Below, piece by piece: positions 33,201-45,324 of a stretch of DNA of 64,000 nucleotides. Numbering within the stretch: the first letter of the stretch is position 1; every line of letters starts with the position of its first letter. The DNA is from Oikopleura dioica (taxonomy: Eukaryota; Chordata; Appendicularia; Copelata; Oikopleuridae). The stretch is taken from contig OU015567.1 of assembly GCA_907165135.1 (NCBI GenBank), positions 8,251,001-8,315,000 of the forward strand, read 5' to 3'. The notes under the pieces are model-generated. The model worked only from the letters and a program-made list of their open reading frames with translations, made no database searches and was not told where the DNA came from. Both the position numbers and the translations under genes were made by a program.

Positions 33201-34716
33201 TTGACGCTTTTCCTTCTTAATCTACTGTTACAGTTGAAGAGGGCAGTAACCGATTCCGAAAATGAGTTTCTGGCATGAAGCCAGGGAAAAGGTATATCCA
33301 GCTGGAAATCGGACATCCGATTTCTCGGTCATCGCTCTCTAACTAACCCGAAACTGTCTTCGATACCCAAGTGGAGGCATGAAATTGAGGAACTCAACAA
33401 ATCCCCATATCGGGCTAATAAACCTAGAAATTAGGCAGGCCTTTTTCCAGCTGGCTTGGTACTGGCCAAAATAGTAATCCTAACCATAAGAATCAACGAT
33501 ATTCACAGTTCTTACCTTGGCTGTTGCTTGAGAACTTCCAAGCTCCAAGCAAGAGCAGTTTCTGCAGCGTAGCACAAGAAACTTGTCTTTCCCTTGAGCG
33601 GCCCGCCGATGGGAATGACGCTTGAATTGCCTCCCATCATTCCATATCGAATGGCAGAAACCAGCGTTTCTTTCAAGAGTTCTGGGGAGGTGTTTTCTCC
33701 CTTGAAGAGCGCATCGAAATTGTAGACGTACGAACCAAGTTGAATTTGACGGCCATTTCTGCAGACAAGATTTTCGCCTGTTTGATTTACTCGGCAAAGT
33801 ACACGGACCTAAAGGAAAACAGTTTAGGGTGCGATTCCCAAGGGTGCTCGAAGTTCAATCAACTCGGCTTGGGCGCGACGCAAATGACCGGGCCACGCTG
33901 GGTCAGCTTGTCTAGGTCACTTTTTCGAACATTTTATTTCTGGGTTTACAGTTGACGCGAAGGTGATAAAGTTATTTATGGATTTGTTTATTCATAAATT
34001 GCTACTAATTTACAGATTGTCGAATAAACATGGACATTTGAGGTCAAAAACGAAAGCCTGAAGTTTCCAGGTGCCAAAGAAATATCATATTTCAAATATG
34101 GCAGTCTTGGACCAACATTGACGAAGTTAATTCATTTGATAACAATTTAAAAAGATAATTACGAAGCAGTATTTCTTGAGGATAATCTGAGATTGCTTCA
34201 TTGTCTGCTTTTAAAAAAGTGCACGAACTTTGCTCATTGTCTTTAGTAGAAAAAAATGGATTTGAGTTTTATCTTACCTTGCCCTTCTTTAGACCGTTCG
34301 GCGGCGGTTGGATTGGCATAGCCACTTTGTATTTAATCGCCAGTCGATGTAATTTTTCTATCTCTCTTCTGATCCCTTCTTTTTGGTCTCTCTCAATTCC
34401 GCTGATTTGTTCTCTTGCTTTCTTTAGGCTATCCCCGCTGTCGCCTCTGAACAAAAGAGATTGTGGCGGAGGATGTCTGGTTATTGGAATCGATTGCTCG
34501 ATTTTTTGGATTTCGAGTCAACCTCAAGTTTCTCAAAAAATAAAACTCGGCGGTGGACCGCCGCGCGCGCCCTCGGCCTCCCAAACGAGCCAGAGCGCCA
34601 TCAGACTTGTGGACCTTGCGCGAGGCGGACAAACCATAAAGCAAGTTTAATTCTCTACCGGATCAAAGGGGATGTTTGGAATGTCCTCTTCAATGAACTC
34701 CAAAGGTCGCAAAAAC
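30245..34716 (-). CDS. KIF26: KIF26-type atypical kinesin
   Basis: Reassembled on the minus strand from exons at about 34659-34716, 34523-34614, 34278-34446, 33516-33808, 32736-32847, 31495-31985, 30648-31295, and two short ones down to the stop at 30245-30247. The motor domain has the strand VRVLCRVN, a P-loop-like GGPLKGKTS, the KIF26-like stretch MRLSVIEGSQETLVDL then EDPLLGPM, a weak switch region (DPLSHILVSL), a degenerate switch 2 (LFDCARGG) and the helix LAILQAVSRMQRVRANHK. KIF26 and VAB-8 kinesins bind microtubules without normal ATPase cycling and act in signalling and guidance. The tail is basic and Ser-rich (SNSLKNLLKFKTSKSSSSL), ending in a coiled coil. Two introns of 668 and 750 bp are far longer than others here. 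The 5' end is not found: no ATG is seen in the first exon. Confidence 0.82.
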
Positions 34717-34783
34717 GTGGGGACCAAAAGGTAAGAGGGAATTTAACGGCGCTAGGAAATTTTTATGAGCGCTGCTCAAGGAG

Positions 34784-34801
34784 GAATGTGAATTCACATT
34801 C
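34784..34801. repeat. Perfect 18-bp palindrome with a second inverted repeat beside it
   Basis: GAATGTGAATTCACATTC is self-complementary. It is followed at 34804-34818 by GTCTAGC, one base, GCTAGAC. Such sites could form a hairpin or bind a dimeric protein, but nothing else supports a function. Confidence 0.6.
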
Positions 34802-34855
34802 ATGTCTAGCGGCTAGACTCTAGCCCAAAATAAGAAACGATTTTTACATATGTAA

Positions 34856-34917
34856 ACTATAGTATAGTTAATATAGTCTATATAGTCTATATAAATATAG
34901 TCTATATAATATAGACT
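34856..34917. repeat. AT-rich TATAGTCTATA repeat
   Basis: Several imperfect units of TATAGTCTATA or AATATAGT in 62 bp, each nearly palindromic, downstream of the 18-bp palindrome. Confidence 0.7.
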
Positions 34918-37900
34918 AGGGCTGCTGAATTCGGAGGATTTGATAGTTTTCTAAAGTCATCATAAATTGGCGTTTTTATTCAATATTTATGATAAAAATA
35001 TTATATTTATAGTTTTCAAATTAACCAGAAAAAATTTTTCGGAAATCCATTCTCGTAAAAATCCGAAACTCTGGACTAAGATCCTTGACCCAGCGAGGAT
35101 CTACATACGTAACATAGCATACGTAACTTCCTGCGCATCTTTGACTGATGTGTCCCAAAATGATGCTTTCCGTTGGCGGACGTCTCGTTTGACAGGACTT
35201 TCCGGTGCTTGACTTGTATCAGGGTTACTTTAAATTCAATAGATCACTCTTTTCGCGGCTCTCGAAATTATAAATTTAATGTCCTCATTATTACGATTTG
35301 CGAAAGTGATCAACGTGAGGCTATCAATCTTATTAAAAAGAATAAGATTGGTTTTATACGGAAGAGAATCAATCTTCAGCGAGCTTGAGTGAGATAATTG
35401 AGCCGATTCGGACAAGATTGAGCTCAGTGGATTGTCTTGGCTCTGGATGGCTGCGCTGGACGGAGATGAAAGGGGACTGTTATTAGATTTTTTATATTCA
35501 ATTCAAAAGTAAAGATACTCGTTTACTGTCAGCGCTTTCTGAATGGATTACCATTTTGGCACTCGATCAGCTCAAATCTGAATCTATATCTTCATCGGGA
35601 AAGCTGGAAAACGAGTTGGTCAAGATTAACTTTTCATGAGCAAATATGCACCTAATTAGCATTACTGTCTACCAGACTGTGGAAAAATTTGATGAACGCG
35701 TCCCCAAGGACACAAAGTATTGAAATATTAACAAAGAGAGATGTTCAATTCCACTTTCGAAGCAGTTAACTTTCCGATGACAATCGAGGAACACGCGCAA
35801 ATTAGCATTCATTTCCCACAACCGATTGAAAGCATTAAATTCCGAATTCGGCATTAGTCGATGGGAATTTGCATTGAACTGATCCCCCAATCGATCCCCT
35901 TAGGAGGCGATTTGATCCCAAGTTTCGCCCCTTTTCAATCCGCTAAATGCCCTAATCGCCCAAGTAGCAAGTGTAAGGCCACTTCTCTACGTAGCTACTT
36001 GTCTGAAAAAACACGCGCGACAATGGGAAAAAAAGTTTCAAACTGGGCCAAAGTCGTTTTGTAACAGCAAGGTGACGATCAGTTGCGAGTGATTTCTGCC
36101 GGTCACCGGGATCAGACAAGAAACCAACTAACTTGATTAGAGACGAGCAAATTAGCACCTTGCTCCTAATTCGATCAGTCAGTCCCACCGTTACAAACTT
36201 TGGGGATTATTGTTCAACGACTTGATTATCCGTTAATTTGGGCATCCTAGGGAACAAAATCAAAAGCTAGCTGTTCAGCTAGACGGTATTCCTCCATGAT
36301 ATCAAAAGGTATCAAAGAAATCCTTTGAATTTACGTAGTTCTGACTAGCAATCGTAAAAAACTCGCCGATTCATCTTATCCTCCTCGAAATTCCAGCCCA
36401 TAAAAAACCCGCAAGCCCATAAAAAATCGCGCAAATTTGCCCTGGTACTAATTTAGCAATTAAAAGATTTTACGAATCACGTGTGGCGTCTTTCTTTGAA
36501 CGCGGCGGATTTCCGGTCGAAAATTTAAGTTTGGGAATTGAACAATTTTTGGGCAGGCAGGTGCATGCGCGGTGTCACTTTTTTGATCCCGCCGAGGGAT
36601 AATATTTGTCGGTGCAGGCAGGTGCGCCCGCTGGTGATCCCAGTTGCAACCTGCAAGGCCAGTTTCAAGCTCAATTCAACGAAGCACCGATTGAATATCT
36701 GATTGACTTTGAAAGGACAGTCTAACAGATGATTTCGCGAAAAAACAGCCGAAAAGGAAATAGACTTTGGATCGATCATAAACCAGACATGGAAATGTCT
36801 GGCTCAAAATTTTCGATCATTCGATCACAAAAAGAGTCCTCTATGTTGCACAAAGAGAGAAGCTCAACCTATATTCGCACGAGGACGGCGGCGACTCAAG
36901 TGATTACGCCATTTACTCTCAAAATAAAAAATCTCTGAAGATTCCGCCGACGAATGTTTGGGTGCGATGATGAAATCGGATGCAAGTTTTTGTATATTAT
37001 TGCGGATGGGTAGAAAATTAGCCAGAGTAACGAACCGCGGTAGAGGCGATTCATGTTGGATATTTAGTCTAGGAATTAGGTGCAAATAAAGTTATTCTTA
37101 GCTAAGAAGACCGACAAAGAATAAATATTCTCAGGATTCTGGTAAAGTCCAGGGAAGAGCTGTAGGAAATGCCATTCTCCAAGCGAACAAAAGCCGGCTC
37201 TGGACGAATGTACTTGTATCTTTTATGATTTTTTTTCAGGGGATTTTCTGAATAACCCGTGGCCAAATGCCAAAGCTAACGTTTTTGCGACCTGTGAGGG
37301 GATATTGAAGAAAAGTGAGCACTTCCTATCGGTAGATATCCGGTAGTATAAATTTTAAGAGGAAAAATACCCCACTTGCTTGAATAAGAAACTAGTCATA
37401 CAGTGATAATTATAAAAGCTCTTTATTCTGGTATTCGTACCTTTTTATCAGCATTGCTTTTCTCTTGGTCCATACAAGCTCGCCAAGATCTTCAAAGTTA
37501 TTCTCTATCCATTGCGATATCTCGACTTTACCAGGATTCACTGATTCCACCCAGTCCTTCACATTCATATTTGCTATTTATTTACGCTTTTAGACTGAGT
37601 AAAGCGGAGGAAATAGCTTCAACAGATTTCTCGGCGTACTTATTTGATGTTGCTACTTTTCGAGCAATAAAGACAAAGAACCATCACTCTCCTTTTAACG
37701 TAAAAGGCTGCGCTTTTCACATAGACTAAACGTCGCATTTCGCGTTACTTCTCTAATGATTAATTTCGCTAATAAAATGGTCTTCAATAGAGGTTTTATG
37801 TTTATTACGGCCAGATCCCCACCTGCTGATAATCGCGGCTTTCCGGCTGGTTTTGAAAAAAATACTTTAGTTAGCAAATTAATGGCAGGTCAGAGACACT

Positions 37901-38118
37901 TTTTATTTACCTATAAAACTATATTTTTATAGAAAGTTCAAACGAAATCTTTCTTTAGATTGTCTACTAGACATTGTTGCTCATTTGACAAGGTTTTCAA
38001 AAGATCTCTTCGTTGATTTCAATTTAGCAGATGTTTGATGTTTATTCATGTGACTTTTGTGAACAAAGTGAACTGTGAACAGAATTTCTCCTAAATGTCT
38101 TCGCAAAGGCTATTTTTC

Positions 38119-38711
38119 TTAGATGTTATCGTCCAAAAGCTGTTGGAAGACATTCTGAAAAAGAGGTTAGTTTTTCATTTTTACCAAAAAAAGATGCACT
38201 TACGAGGACAGCTTTGGGGTCTTGATTTGGCTTGTTCAGAATTCGATTCATTCTGGCCGACATTTCCGCGTTGCTTGTGACCATGGTATTGAAGCGAATC
38301 TCGTTTTGTTTTCGCTGAAAGAGGTGTTAGCTGGGATGGGAGACAACGAGGAGTACCTTTGAGACGGTGTTCTTGTCGAAGCTCGAGTTCATCATGTCAC
38401 TGAACTCGCGTGTGAGTCCTTCGATGTCTGAATTCGGTGATTTATAAAGATGAAGATTAGGTTGACTTACCGAGGCTTTCTCGCGAAGCACTGGTGGAGG
38501 TTGAATTGAATGAAGCATCGGAGTCGCGGGATCGCTCAAATGAGCTTGAAAGCGAAGTCGACTAAAATCGAAAATGTCCAACTCTCTGTGTGTCAAAGAA
38601 GGGTCTTACCATTGTCGAATCGAATGATTTCCGCTTACTGTTCTCATTGCTCTTGCTTCTTCGAACTTTAGGCACTTGGGGCGTCCGGAAAGTTACTCCT
38701 GGTCGTTCCAT
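38119..38711 (-). CDS. Small Ser-rich protein of unknown function
   Basis: Five short exons splice in frame with GT/AG introns of about 40 to 50 bp: MERPGVTFRTPQVPKVRRSK..., a Ser-rich segment (STSLSSSFERSRDSD), DIEGLTREFSDMMNSSF, RKQNEIRFNTMVTSNAEMSA and NVFQQLLDDNI before the stop at 38119-38121. The total is about 130 residues, basic at the N-terminus and helical at the C-terminus. The ATG at 38709-38711 lies about 20 bases after a CAACAG acceptor. The consistent frame through five exons makes it a real gene. I do not recognise the family; a chromatin or cytoskeletal role would be a guess. Confidence 0.7.
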
Positions 38712-39638
38712 TTTTTTGGTTTTGCTCTTTCTCTGTTGAATTAAAATCGCAAAGTGACGCTAAGCAGCAGCCAAAATCAGTGGGCGCAATTTTTCGTCTT
38801 TCAGCCGTTTAGATCGAATCTGAAAAAAATTTGAAAAATAGTTTGAATTTCAAACTTTGAAAAATAATTCCACAGCTGCGTTCGAAAAATTCTTCCTTGA
38901 ATCATTTCAAAATCAAGTTAGGTTTATTGGATTTATGAGTATATTAATTATACAGAAGTATTCAGGACGTCACACATAGTAAATTTCGCGGTTAGTCTTG
39001 TCTGACCCCTACACTTGCGTCAAATCAAGTGTCAATCATTTCAGGAAGCCGAGAAGCACACAGGCTGGGCATATTTTTTGAGAGGTTGAACTACGACGTT
39101 TCTTTCACCAAGTTCTTTTTTGTGTTTTTTTCTCTGCTTCTCAGGTAAGCGAAAAAGATTGATTGGAGATTTTAGAGATCAAATTTGGATTTCTAGTGCC
39201 AAAAAACAATTTATACAGTATAATTTATACTGTATAAAAGATGCTGAATTCTTAAAAATAAATATGAAAGAAATTATATTAATTATTTTTTTCAATTAAT
39301 TTAACTGTTTTTTCTTCACCTTGTCTGAAAAAATGATGATAGGAAATTATCGATTGTCTGTGTTCATGGGAGAAGAGCGGATTGCAATTGCATTAGTGGA
39401 TCAAAGGCGTCATAAGTTGCTCCTTCGGTAGTTGTCGATCAAGGACGTCTACATTTACGACGCGTTGATCTCCACTTTTCATCCCTCGCACTGCTCTCCT
39501 CATTCAAGTAACTGAAGGCTCGTGTCGGCAAAAAAGTACCGACTTCGTGGAAAATAGACGCTGGGAAAAGAGGAGAAAAATAGAAACCTGCTAAAAAACA
39601 GAGAGACGAAGAAAAGAAAAGAGAGACGGTGAATCGTA
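38712..39638. other. Intergenic region
   Basis: About 930 bp with no supported gene. It holds an 11-bp-arm inverted repeat (TATACAGTATA, 3 bases, TATACTGTATA) at 39212-39236, followed by AAAAG, so it also resembles a TATA element. Confidence 0.55.
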
Positions 39639-40983
39639 TGAAGAGTATTTTCGCATATTTGATTCTTGTATGGTCAAAAAGACCAACAACTATTCAAGAT
39701 TGGTTTTTAAGAAATATTGCTGATAGCAAAAAAGCTATGTTAAAAACTGATACAAGATTGCTACCTTCATGGTCAACCATTGTGTGATAAAGACACCGTC
39801 AGATGTCTAAAGTAATTATTGAAAAATATCAATTATTTTAACGAGAGTCTTAGAAAGATACCGGTATTCAAAGCTCAGGACACATCAGATGTCGAGTCTT
39901 GGAAGTGTGATCAAAGCTGTCCGATAAAAAAGAAAGACTGCAGAGAATTCTGCTTTGTTGATGATCAATTTGGCTTAATATCCAGGAAGTTTTGCAGGGC
40001 CTGGCTAAAGGTTAGATCTCAATTCTAAGGATTTTTTCATATAACACTAATTCAGAATGAAAACAAGAAAAAAAGAAAGAGAAAAAATGAAAAGAAAAGG
40101 CAGCATGAAGAAGAAATATCCTACTCAGCAGAATACTCTTCAGTAGACCTTGAGGATATGGAATCGTCTCTCTCCAGTGATATAAATTCTGCAAGTGGAT
40201 TTAATCCGGAGATGTCAGTGTCTTACTCTTCAGTTTCGTCAGCATCGTTGTCTTCGAAGCCTTTTTCGTCAGTTTCTACGATTTCTAGTTCAGCTAAATC
40301 CTCAGAATCGTCATCAGAAACACTATCAGAGACATTTTCTAAGACTTTCAAAGTTCCAATCAGCGTTCCGATTGGTAAGATTTATGAAAGAGCATGGTTT
40401 AATGGCATTCAGATTTTATCAGTCTGAGTTTTGGCGACTTCATCATCCACAAGTTAATTTACAAGCAGCTGAGTTGGGATAAAGCACTGGAGCGCTGCCA
40501 AAAGATTGGCGGCAAACTGCCGTACTTCAACACAAAAGACGATCTGAGGAGTACGTATTTCTTCCTAAATTAATTCATAAACTATTTCATAGGTTTTAAA
40601 GACAAATTATTTGGAGAAAATAAAATCTATGGAACGAACACCGAAGAAAATGACCGCCATCATATTTGGCTTGGGTACCGAAGATATGCAAGAAACAAGG
40701 TGAGTCCTTGTTGATTCCAAAAAATGAGCAGATTCAGAATCAAATGATGAATGTTTATACAAACGAACCATCAACAATCGCTCCTTATCAAACGCAATCC
40801 GGGTGAGAACAGACATATAAACAAAGCTAGAATCGTTTCTAGGCAAAGATGCGCAGCTTACAACCCAACTTTCATATCCATGTCATACTTCGACTTTTAC
40901 TGCGGAAGCTTTGAAAGAAGAGCAACCAAGGACATCTATCTTACGCTTTGCTTCGTTCCAGATCCTCACTCGCGCTTGAACTG
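39639..40983 (+). CDS. C-type-lectin-like protein with Ser-rich linker
   Basis: A likely secreted protein. The proposed first exon encodes a signal-like MKSIFAYLILVWS at 39639; its join to the next exon (near 39830-39860) is not certain. Then come a Cys-containing segment (WKCDQSCPIKKKDCREFCF), a highly basic stretch (KKKRKRKNEKKR), a Ser/Thr-rich linker of about 70 residues, and a C-terminal C-type lectin domain: SWDKALERCQKIGGKLPYF, HHIWLGYRRYARN, RCAAYN, FYCGS and LCFVPDP. I do not see the usual EPN/QPD and WND calcium-sugar motifs, so sugar binding is doubtful. Introns of 38, about 43, about 33 and about 40 bp fit the frame. The stop is at 40981-40983. Confidence 0.72.
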
Positions 40984-41144
40984 AAATCTCTGTATCATAA
41001 TGTATGATTAAATCAATGTATAAGTTCATATTCTCAAAAAATGACGAGAATTGGCGGAGCTTTGTATTTTAAAAATGAGCGACAGTGTAAAAAAGTTGTT
41101 ACATTGGTATACATGTTCTGAATTGAAGAGAATTGAGCATCTTT

Positions 41145-42980
41145 TTATTGGTCGCGATCAACTTCTAGGTAAGCGGTTCGACTTTTAACGATGCCATAGC
41201 GATTTCTTCCGACGCAGTTGAACTTATCTTTCCCCATCGGAGACTCGAGGAGTGGTCGTCGAAGATAGAGAGTGCTCTCCCCATTTCGAGAGAACTCGTA
41301 AAGATTCGGATCGTCAGCACCTTTGACAACTATTTGGCTTCGGAAGCATGTGCGGTCTTACTTGAAATTTGCTTGTCATTTCTTATCCAGTAAATTTCCG
41401 GCATTGGATCACCCTTCACCTTGCAGACCATATGAACAGACTTATTCCATTTCGAGATGGTCGATTTTGGCTCTTCGATTATTCGAGGCCCTGAAATTTT
41501 GTGAAATCATATTTCTATCAATACCGACCTTTGACAAGTCCTTCCGCAGAAGGTTCAAGACCCGAATCAGGAACGAGAACGTCAGGTCGTTCAGGAACGA
41601 TGAACGAAGGGGTTTTGAAAGCTATTTTGGATGATGTTGTCTTTGTAAAAGGAGCTGTGGTCGTCTGAGCAGTAATAATTGACTTCTGAAATAATCGTGA
41701 GTAGAAATTACGTTCTCGATTACGTACCGCAGTAGCTTTTATAAATTCCGGAACAAGATCATGCTCAATAAGATCTGTTCCCGCGAGAAGATCGTCTAAG
41801 GCTTCATTGACTTCCGAGCTGAAAGAGAAGCTCTCCTCGACAATTTCTTCGTCGGAATAAGTTGGGATTTGACCTCTTATAGAATCAGGTATAAAATCGA
41901 CAGGAATAGCTTCAACAGGGTCATAGCTTGAGCTGTAGTCTTCATCGACAACTACAAAAGAAAAAAAATTGAAGTTTAGTATGACTCGATACCTTCGTCA
42001 ACGACCTCTTGTGATAATGGTTTCGTCTCCCCACTTCCTTCTTCCGAATCATCTTTTTTCAGCTCTTCGAAATCTTTTTCTGCGCTTCGGAACTCAAGGT
42101 CCATTATTGGCGCCATTGTCGTCTCTCTTTTACTGCTCAACGAAGATGAATCAAAGAAGTCCACGGGAATCAAATCGCTATCATCGAAAAAAGAGTCCTC
42201 CTAAAAGTTGAATATTGTAATAAAAGTGAAATGTCAACTCCGGTCAACCGTATTGATCTGAAGATCCTTTTCAGATGTCAGGCTGGGAGTCGAAAAAGAT
42301 CCAAGGCCATATCTTTCGTTGAATGAGTTCAGCTTGGCGAGTGCGTCTTGAAGCGGGTTTCCGTAACTTGACGCTAGAATTTGAAGTATATCCGTGTTTG
42401 TTCATCATTTCTTACCAGAAGAAGAGAGAGGATCGCCGATGAGAGGATCGAAAGGAAGAGGAGCGCTTCTGAGATCGGGGTCGTAAGATCCAGATCCTTC
42501 GTGACTCTTTTCATCTGCTGCATAAACGTCGAATGTATGCGAAATTGAGCCGAGTTTGTTCGTCGCTTCGCACTTCCATTTTCCCTCATTCTGCCTAAGA
42601 TTCAAATGGAAATCAATCTCGGTGGATCTAACAGTACCTAGTGAAAGATGGAAAAGTGAGGCTCGAGCCCTTGACTTTGACCTGAATATAATTGATGAGT
42701 GAGTGATTTAACCAACAAAAACAACCTCGTGGGAACTGCTGGATATTCTCTTGTCATTCTTGTACCACGTTATCGATGGTTTCGGATGCCCTTTAGCGTG
42801 ACAATGCAAAACAAGAAGCGATCGAGGCTCTGGTGTCCGACGATTGCACATGTATCCTCGCCATTCTGGAGGCATACGCCTCTCCCGGACCGCTAGAATT
42901 GATGTTGTCTGCGACGTTGCTTCTTTAAATCTACCTGATGACAGAGTTGTGAGAAAAATAAGCGCTCGTATAAATCCCAT
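41145..42980 (-). CDS. Secreted protein with two immunoglobulin domains
   Basis: The ATG at 42978-42980 begins a signal peptide (MGFIRALIFLTTLSSG). The first Ig domain has LVLHCHAKGHPKPSITWYKNDKRIS and the partner Cys in EGKWKCEATNKLGSISHTF. A long acidic and Ser-rich linker follows over several exons (about 41640-42480). The second Ig domain has HMVCKVKGDPMPEIYWIRND and FNCVGRNRYGIVKSRTAYLEV, then the stop at 41145-41147. Both look like I-set domains and recall FGF-receptor Ig domains, but there is no transmembrane segment or kinase. The protein is probably extracellular, in matrix or adhesion. Linker exon borders are only partly resolved. Confidence 0.75.
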
Positions 42981-43505
42981 TCTCTTTGATCAACTTCTCC
43001 TCTGGGTATGAAAAATCTCGGATTCCGCTCGAGGGCAATTCAGACTCGCCCAATGGCGCCGACTCCCATAAATCGTGCGCAGTTTTAAAGGTTTTTTGAA
43101 ATAAAAAAAGTGCAAAAGCCCGAGTCGCCTTTACTCGCGCAACACAAAAACTATAAACCCCCCACGCAAGGGACTTGAATAGGGACTTGAAAGGGGAAAA
43201 GGAATATTTAAAAACCCTGTTCACACAAAGGGAGGGCCTTGTTTGCTTATTGTGTACTTTCCTAGCGGAAGATATTTTATTCAAAAAGCATTTGTTTTGT
43301 TTTCATCCTTCAAGTGCAACTTCGACTCAGGTGTTTGTCTTTTGTTCTCCAAATGGCGAATTAGAGCATTCTATCAAACAAGCTGTTAGTCAAATACAGT
43401 AACTAAAAATTAATATATTAGGTTTAGTGCGGCTTAAGCATGAGAAAATGCCACATGTTTCTTCGACTTTATTATATTACTGAACTTTCCTTTTATTTCT
43501 CGAAT
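42981..43505. other. Divergent intergenic region
   Basis: 525 bp between the Ig gene (minus) and the first Cys-rich gene (plus). From about 43386 it shares sequence with the region before the second Cys-rich gene (AGTCAAATACAGTAA occurs in both), so it belongs to the duplicated unit. Confidence 0.6.
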
Positions 43506-45065
43506 ATGCGGCTTAGAGAATCACTACTACTCGGAATTGCTTTGGCAAATGAGTGGAGTTCCAAATGGGACCCATGGAATTGCCCATCATGTAATTATCA
43601 CACGTCATTTGGTATTTTTAAAATTTTTAGCCTGCAAAGAACAACTCACCAATTATGCCTATAAGTGCGATAGCAACACCCCAATCATGGAGGACTATAT
43701 AACCGAGAGTTGTTCAATCCATGATTACAACTCACCAACGACTGGCGCTGATGAAACCGGATCATCTTGCTACTTTTGCCCATGCAAGAAGATGCCTTTC
43801 GTACAATGCTCTCGAAATCTCAACAATTTGATTGCAACAACCGAAGGCCAGCAATGCTTTGCAAACGTCGGCGATGGAGTTTGCTCTTGTACCAAAAGCA
43901 TGGAAAATGACTCCGACATTGAGTCTAAGTGCATCTCGGGTGTGAGCTGCTTCTATGACGTGCTTAAAATGGACAATCGAGCCGGGTATACGTGTAATGC
44001 AGTTACTTCCGACCTTGATCTCGTCCAGAGTAAAGTCAACTTTGCTACTGCTTGCAGTCAGAACCTCATCCACCACATCGAAGGTTTCAATGTAGATCCT
44101 AACTATTATCGACCAACAGCTGACGATCCTTTCCCCGAGCGCAACGCTGCTACCATTGCTGGAGCTGGTCGACATTTGACCCATCACATTGATTATCATC
44201 GAGAGCGTATCCTAATAAATAACTTGGGAGATGGAGTAAACGATCTTCCAGATCCTTCCGAAGCACAAGAATTCTGGTACGGGATCGTTCGATCTTCGGG
44301 CGTTACTGATAATATCCTTAATAACACTGATAACACACTTCAAAATCTGCGTGGAAAAATTTCCAGCGCATATACTTCCCTTCAGCGTCTCCGAAAGATC
44401 AGGGAGGAAAAATGTCCGGACCGAGTTTGTCAATGTGAAACAGTAAGCAACTGGGATTCGGTAAACAAAGAATGTGTCGACGTGTATTGCGAGGATGGTT
44501 CTGTTTGGGACCCACAAGCTGAAGAGTGCTACGAGTGTCCAGAATACTGGGACCCTCTTTACAACGAGTGCAAAGATTGCAAGGATATTTACGGCTCCGA
44601 GTCAAACTGGGATCCAGTCGCTGAGTTGTGCGTTTACTGTCCTCTCAATCATGAGCTAAATTATGAAACTGGTGAATGTGAGCCTTGCGAGGAAGGCTGG
44701 AATAGCGAGACAAGACGCTGTCTAGAGGATTGTCCGTAAGTACAAAACGAAAAGAACGATAATAAGAGATATAAGAGATAAAGAAATCCAGCAAGAATGC
44801 AATAGTCAGTGTCGAGTCGAGTACAATAGATGCAAATTATTGTGTGAAACAGAATACTGTGCTTCAATCTGTACCAGAGAATATAACGGTGAGTTTCATT
44901 TTGATTAACTCTATATAAATAATATATTATATATATTATTAAAGCACTTGCTTCAACTGTTTTGAAGATTGTTTGGACAATTGTCCTTGCGGAGAAAACT
45001 GTATCGACGGTTGCGCTGATTGTAATAATCCAGTTTGTGATAAAATATCAAATGCTGAAAATTGA
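43506..45065 (+). CDS. Cys-rich secreted protein, short copy (candidate house protein)
   Basis: The signal peptide is MRLRESLLLGIALA at 43506. A 40-bp intron follows the exon with WDPWNCPS. A unique domain of about 290 residues comes next (SCYFCPCKKMPFVQCSRNL, GDGVCSCTKS, GAGRHLTHHIDYHRE, EFWYGIVRSSGVTDNI), then only about four CxxC/WDP repeats (SVWDPQAEECYECPEYWDP). The last exons encode a short Cys-rich tail (QECNSQCRVEYNRC and CLDNCPCGENCIDGCADC) ending at 45063-45065. The first domain is nearly identical to the gene at 45325. Extracellular Cys-rich repeat proteins are typical of the appendicularian house (oikosins), so that role is inferred, not shown. The ATG chosen matches the paralogue; an earlier in-frame ATG exists at 43440. 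Confidence 0.8.
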
Positions 45066-45324
45066 AACGATTTAACAAGGAAGTGATTTGATTTGAGAAG
45101 CTCTACCCCAGTTTTATCGTCCTTTATGGCACAACAAATTATAACTGTTTTTTATACTTTAAATAAAAATACAAAGACCATTCGAAAGGAAAATAGTAAA
45201 AGTCAAATACAGTAAATAAAATTCCGCATCAGAACTATTTTACTAGAGAATCTAGCATGAGAAATAGCCACATGTTCCCCCCGACATCATTTTTCGCGTC
45301 GAGCTTTCCTTTCATATCTCGAGA
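45066..45324 (+). other. Spacer between the tandem Cys-rich genes
   Basis: 259 bp. It contains an AATAAA-like signal for the first gene (near 45163) and, from about 45198, sequence similar to that before the first gene. Confidence 0.55.

Larger units (their letters stand above)
34717..38118. other. Gene-poor region
   Basis: About 3.4 kb without a gene I can support. It contains an 18-bp perfect palindrome (34784-34801), a short TATAGTCTATA-rich repeat (34856-34917), two copies of GCAGGCAGGTGC (near 36552 and 36614) and several ATTAGCA words near 35650-36160. Small frames here have no recognisable similarity. It may include the missing 5' end of the KIF26-like gene. Confidence 0.55.

Noticed and set aside
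34856-34917. CRISPR-like or satellite array
   Set aside because: Only a few imperfect AT-rich units without spacers, in a eukaryotic setting.
36525-36779. 84-codon minus-strand frame in the gene-poor region
   Set aside because: No recognisable motif, no splice partners, and composition like the surrounding DNA.
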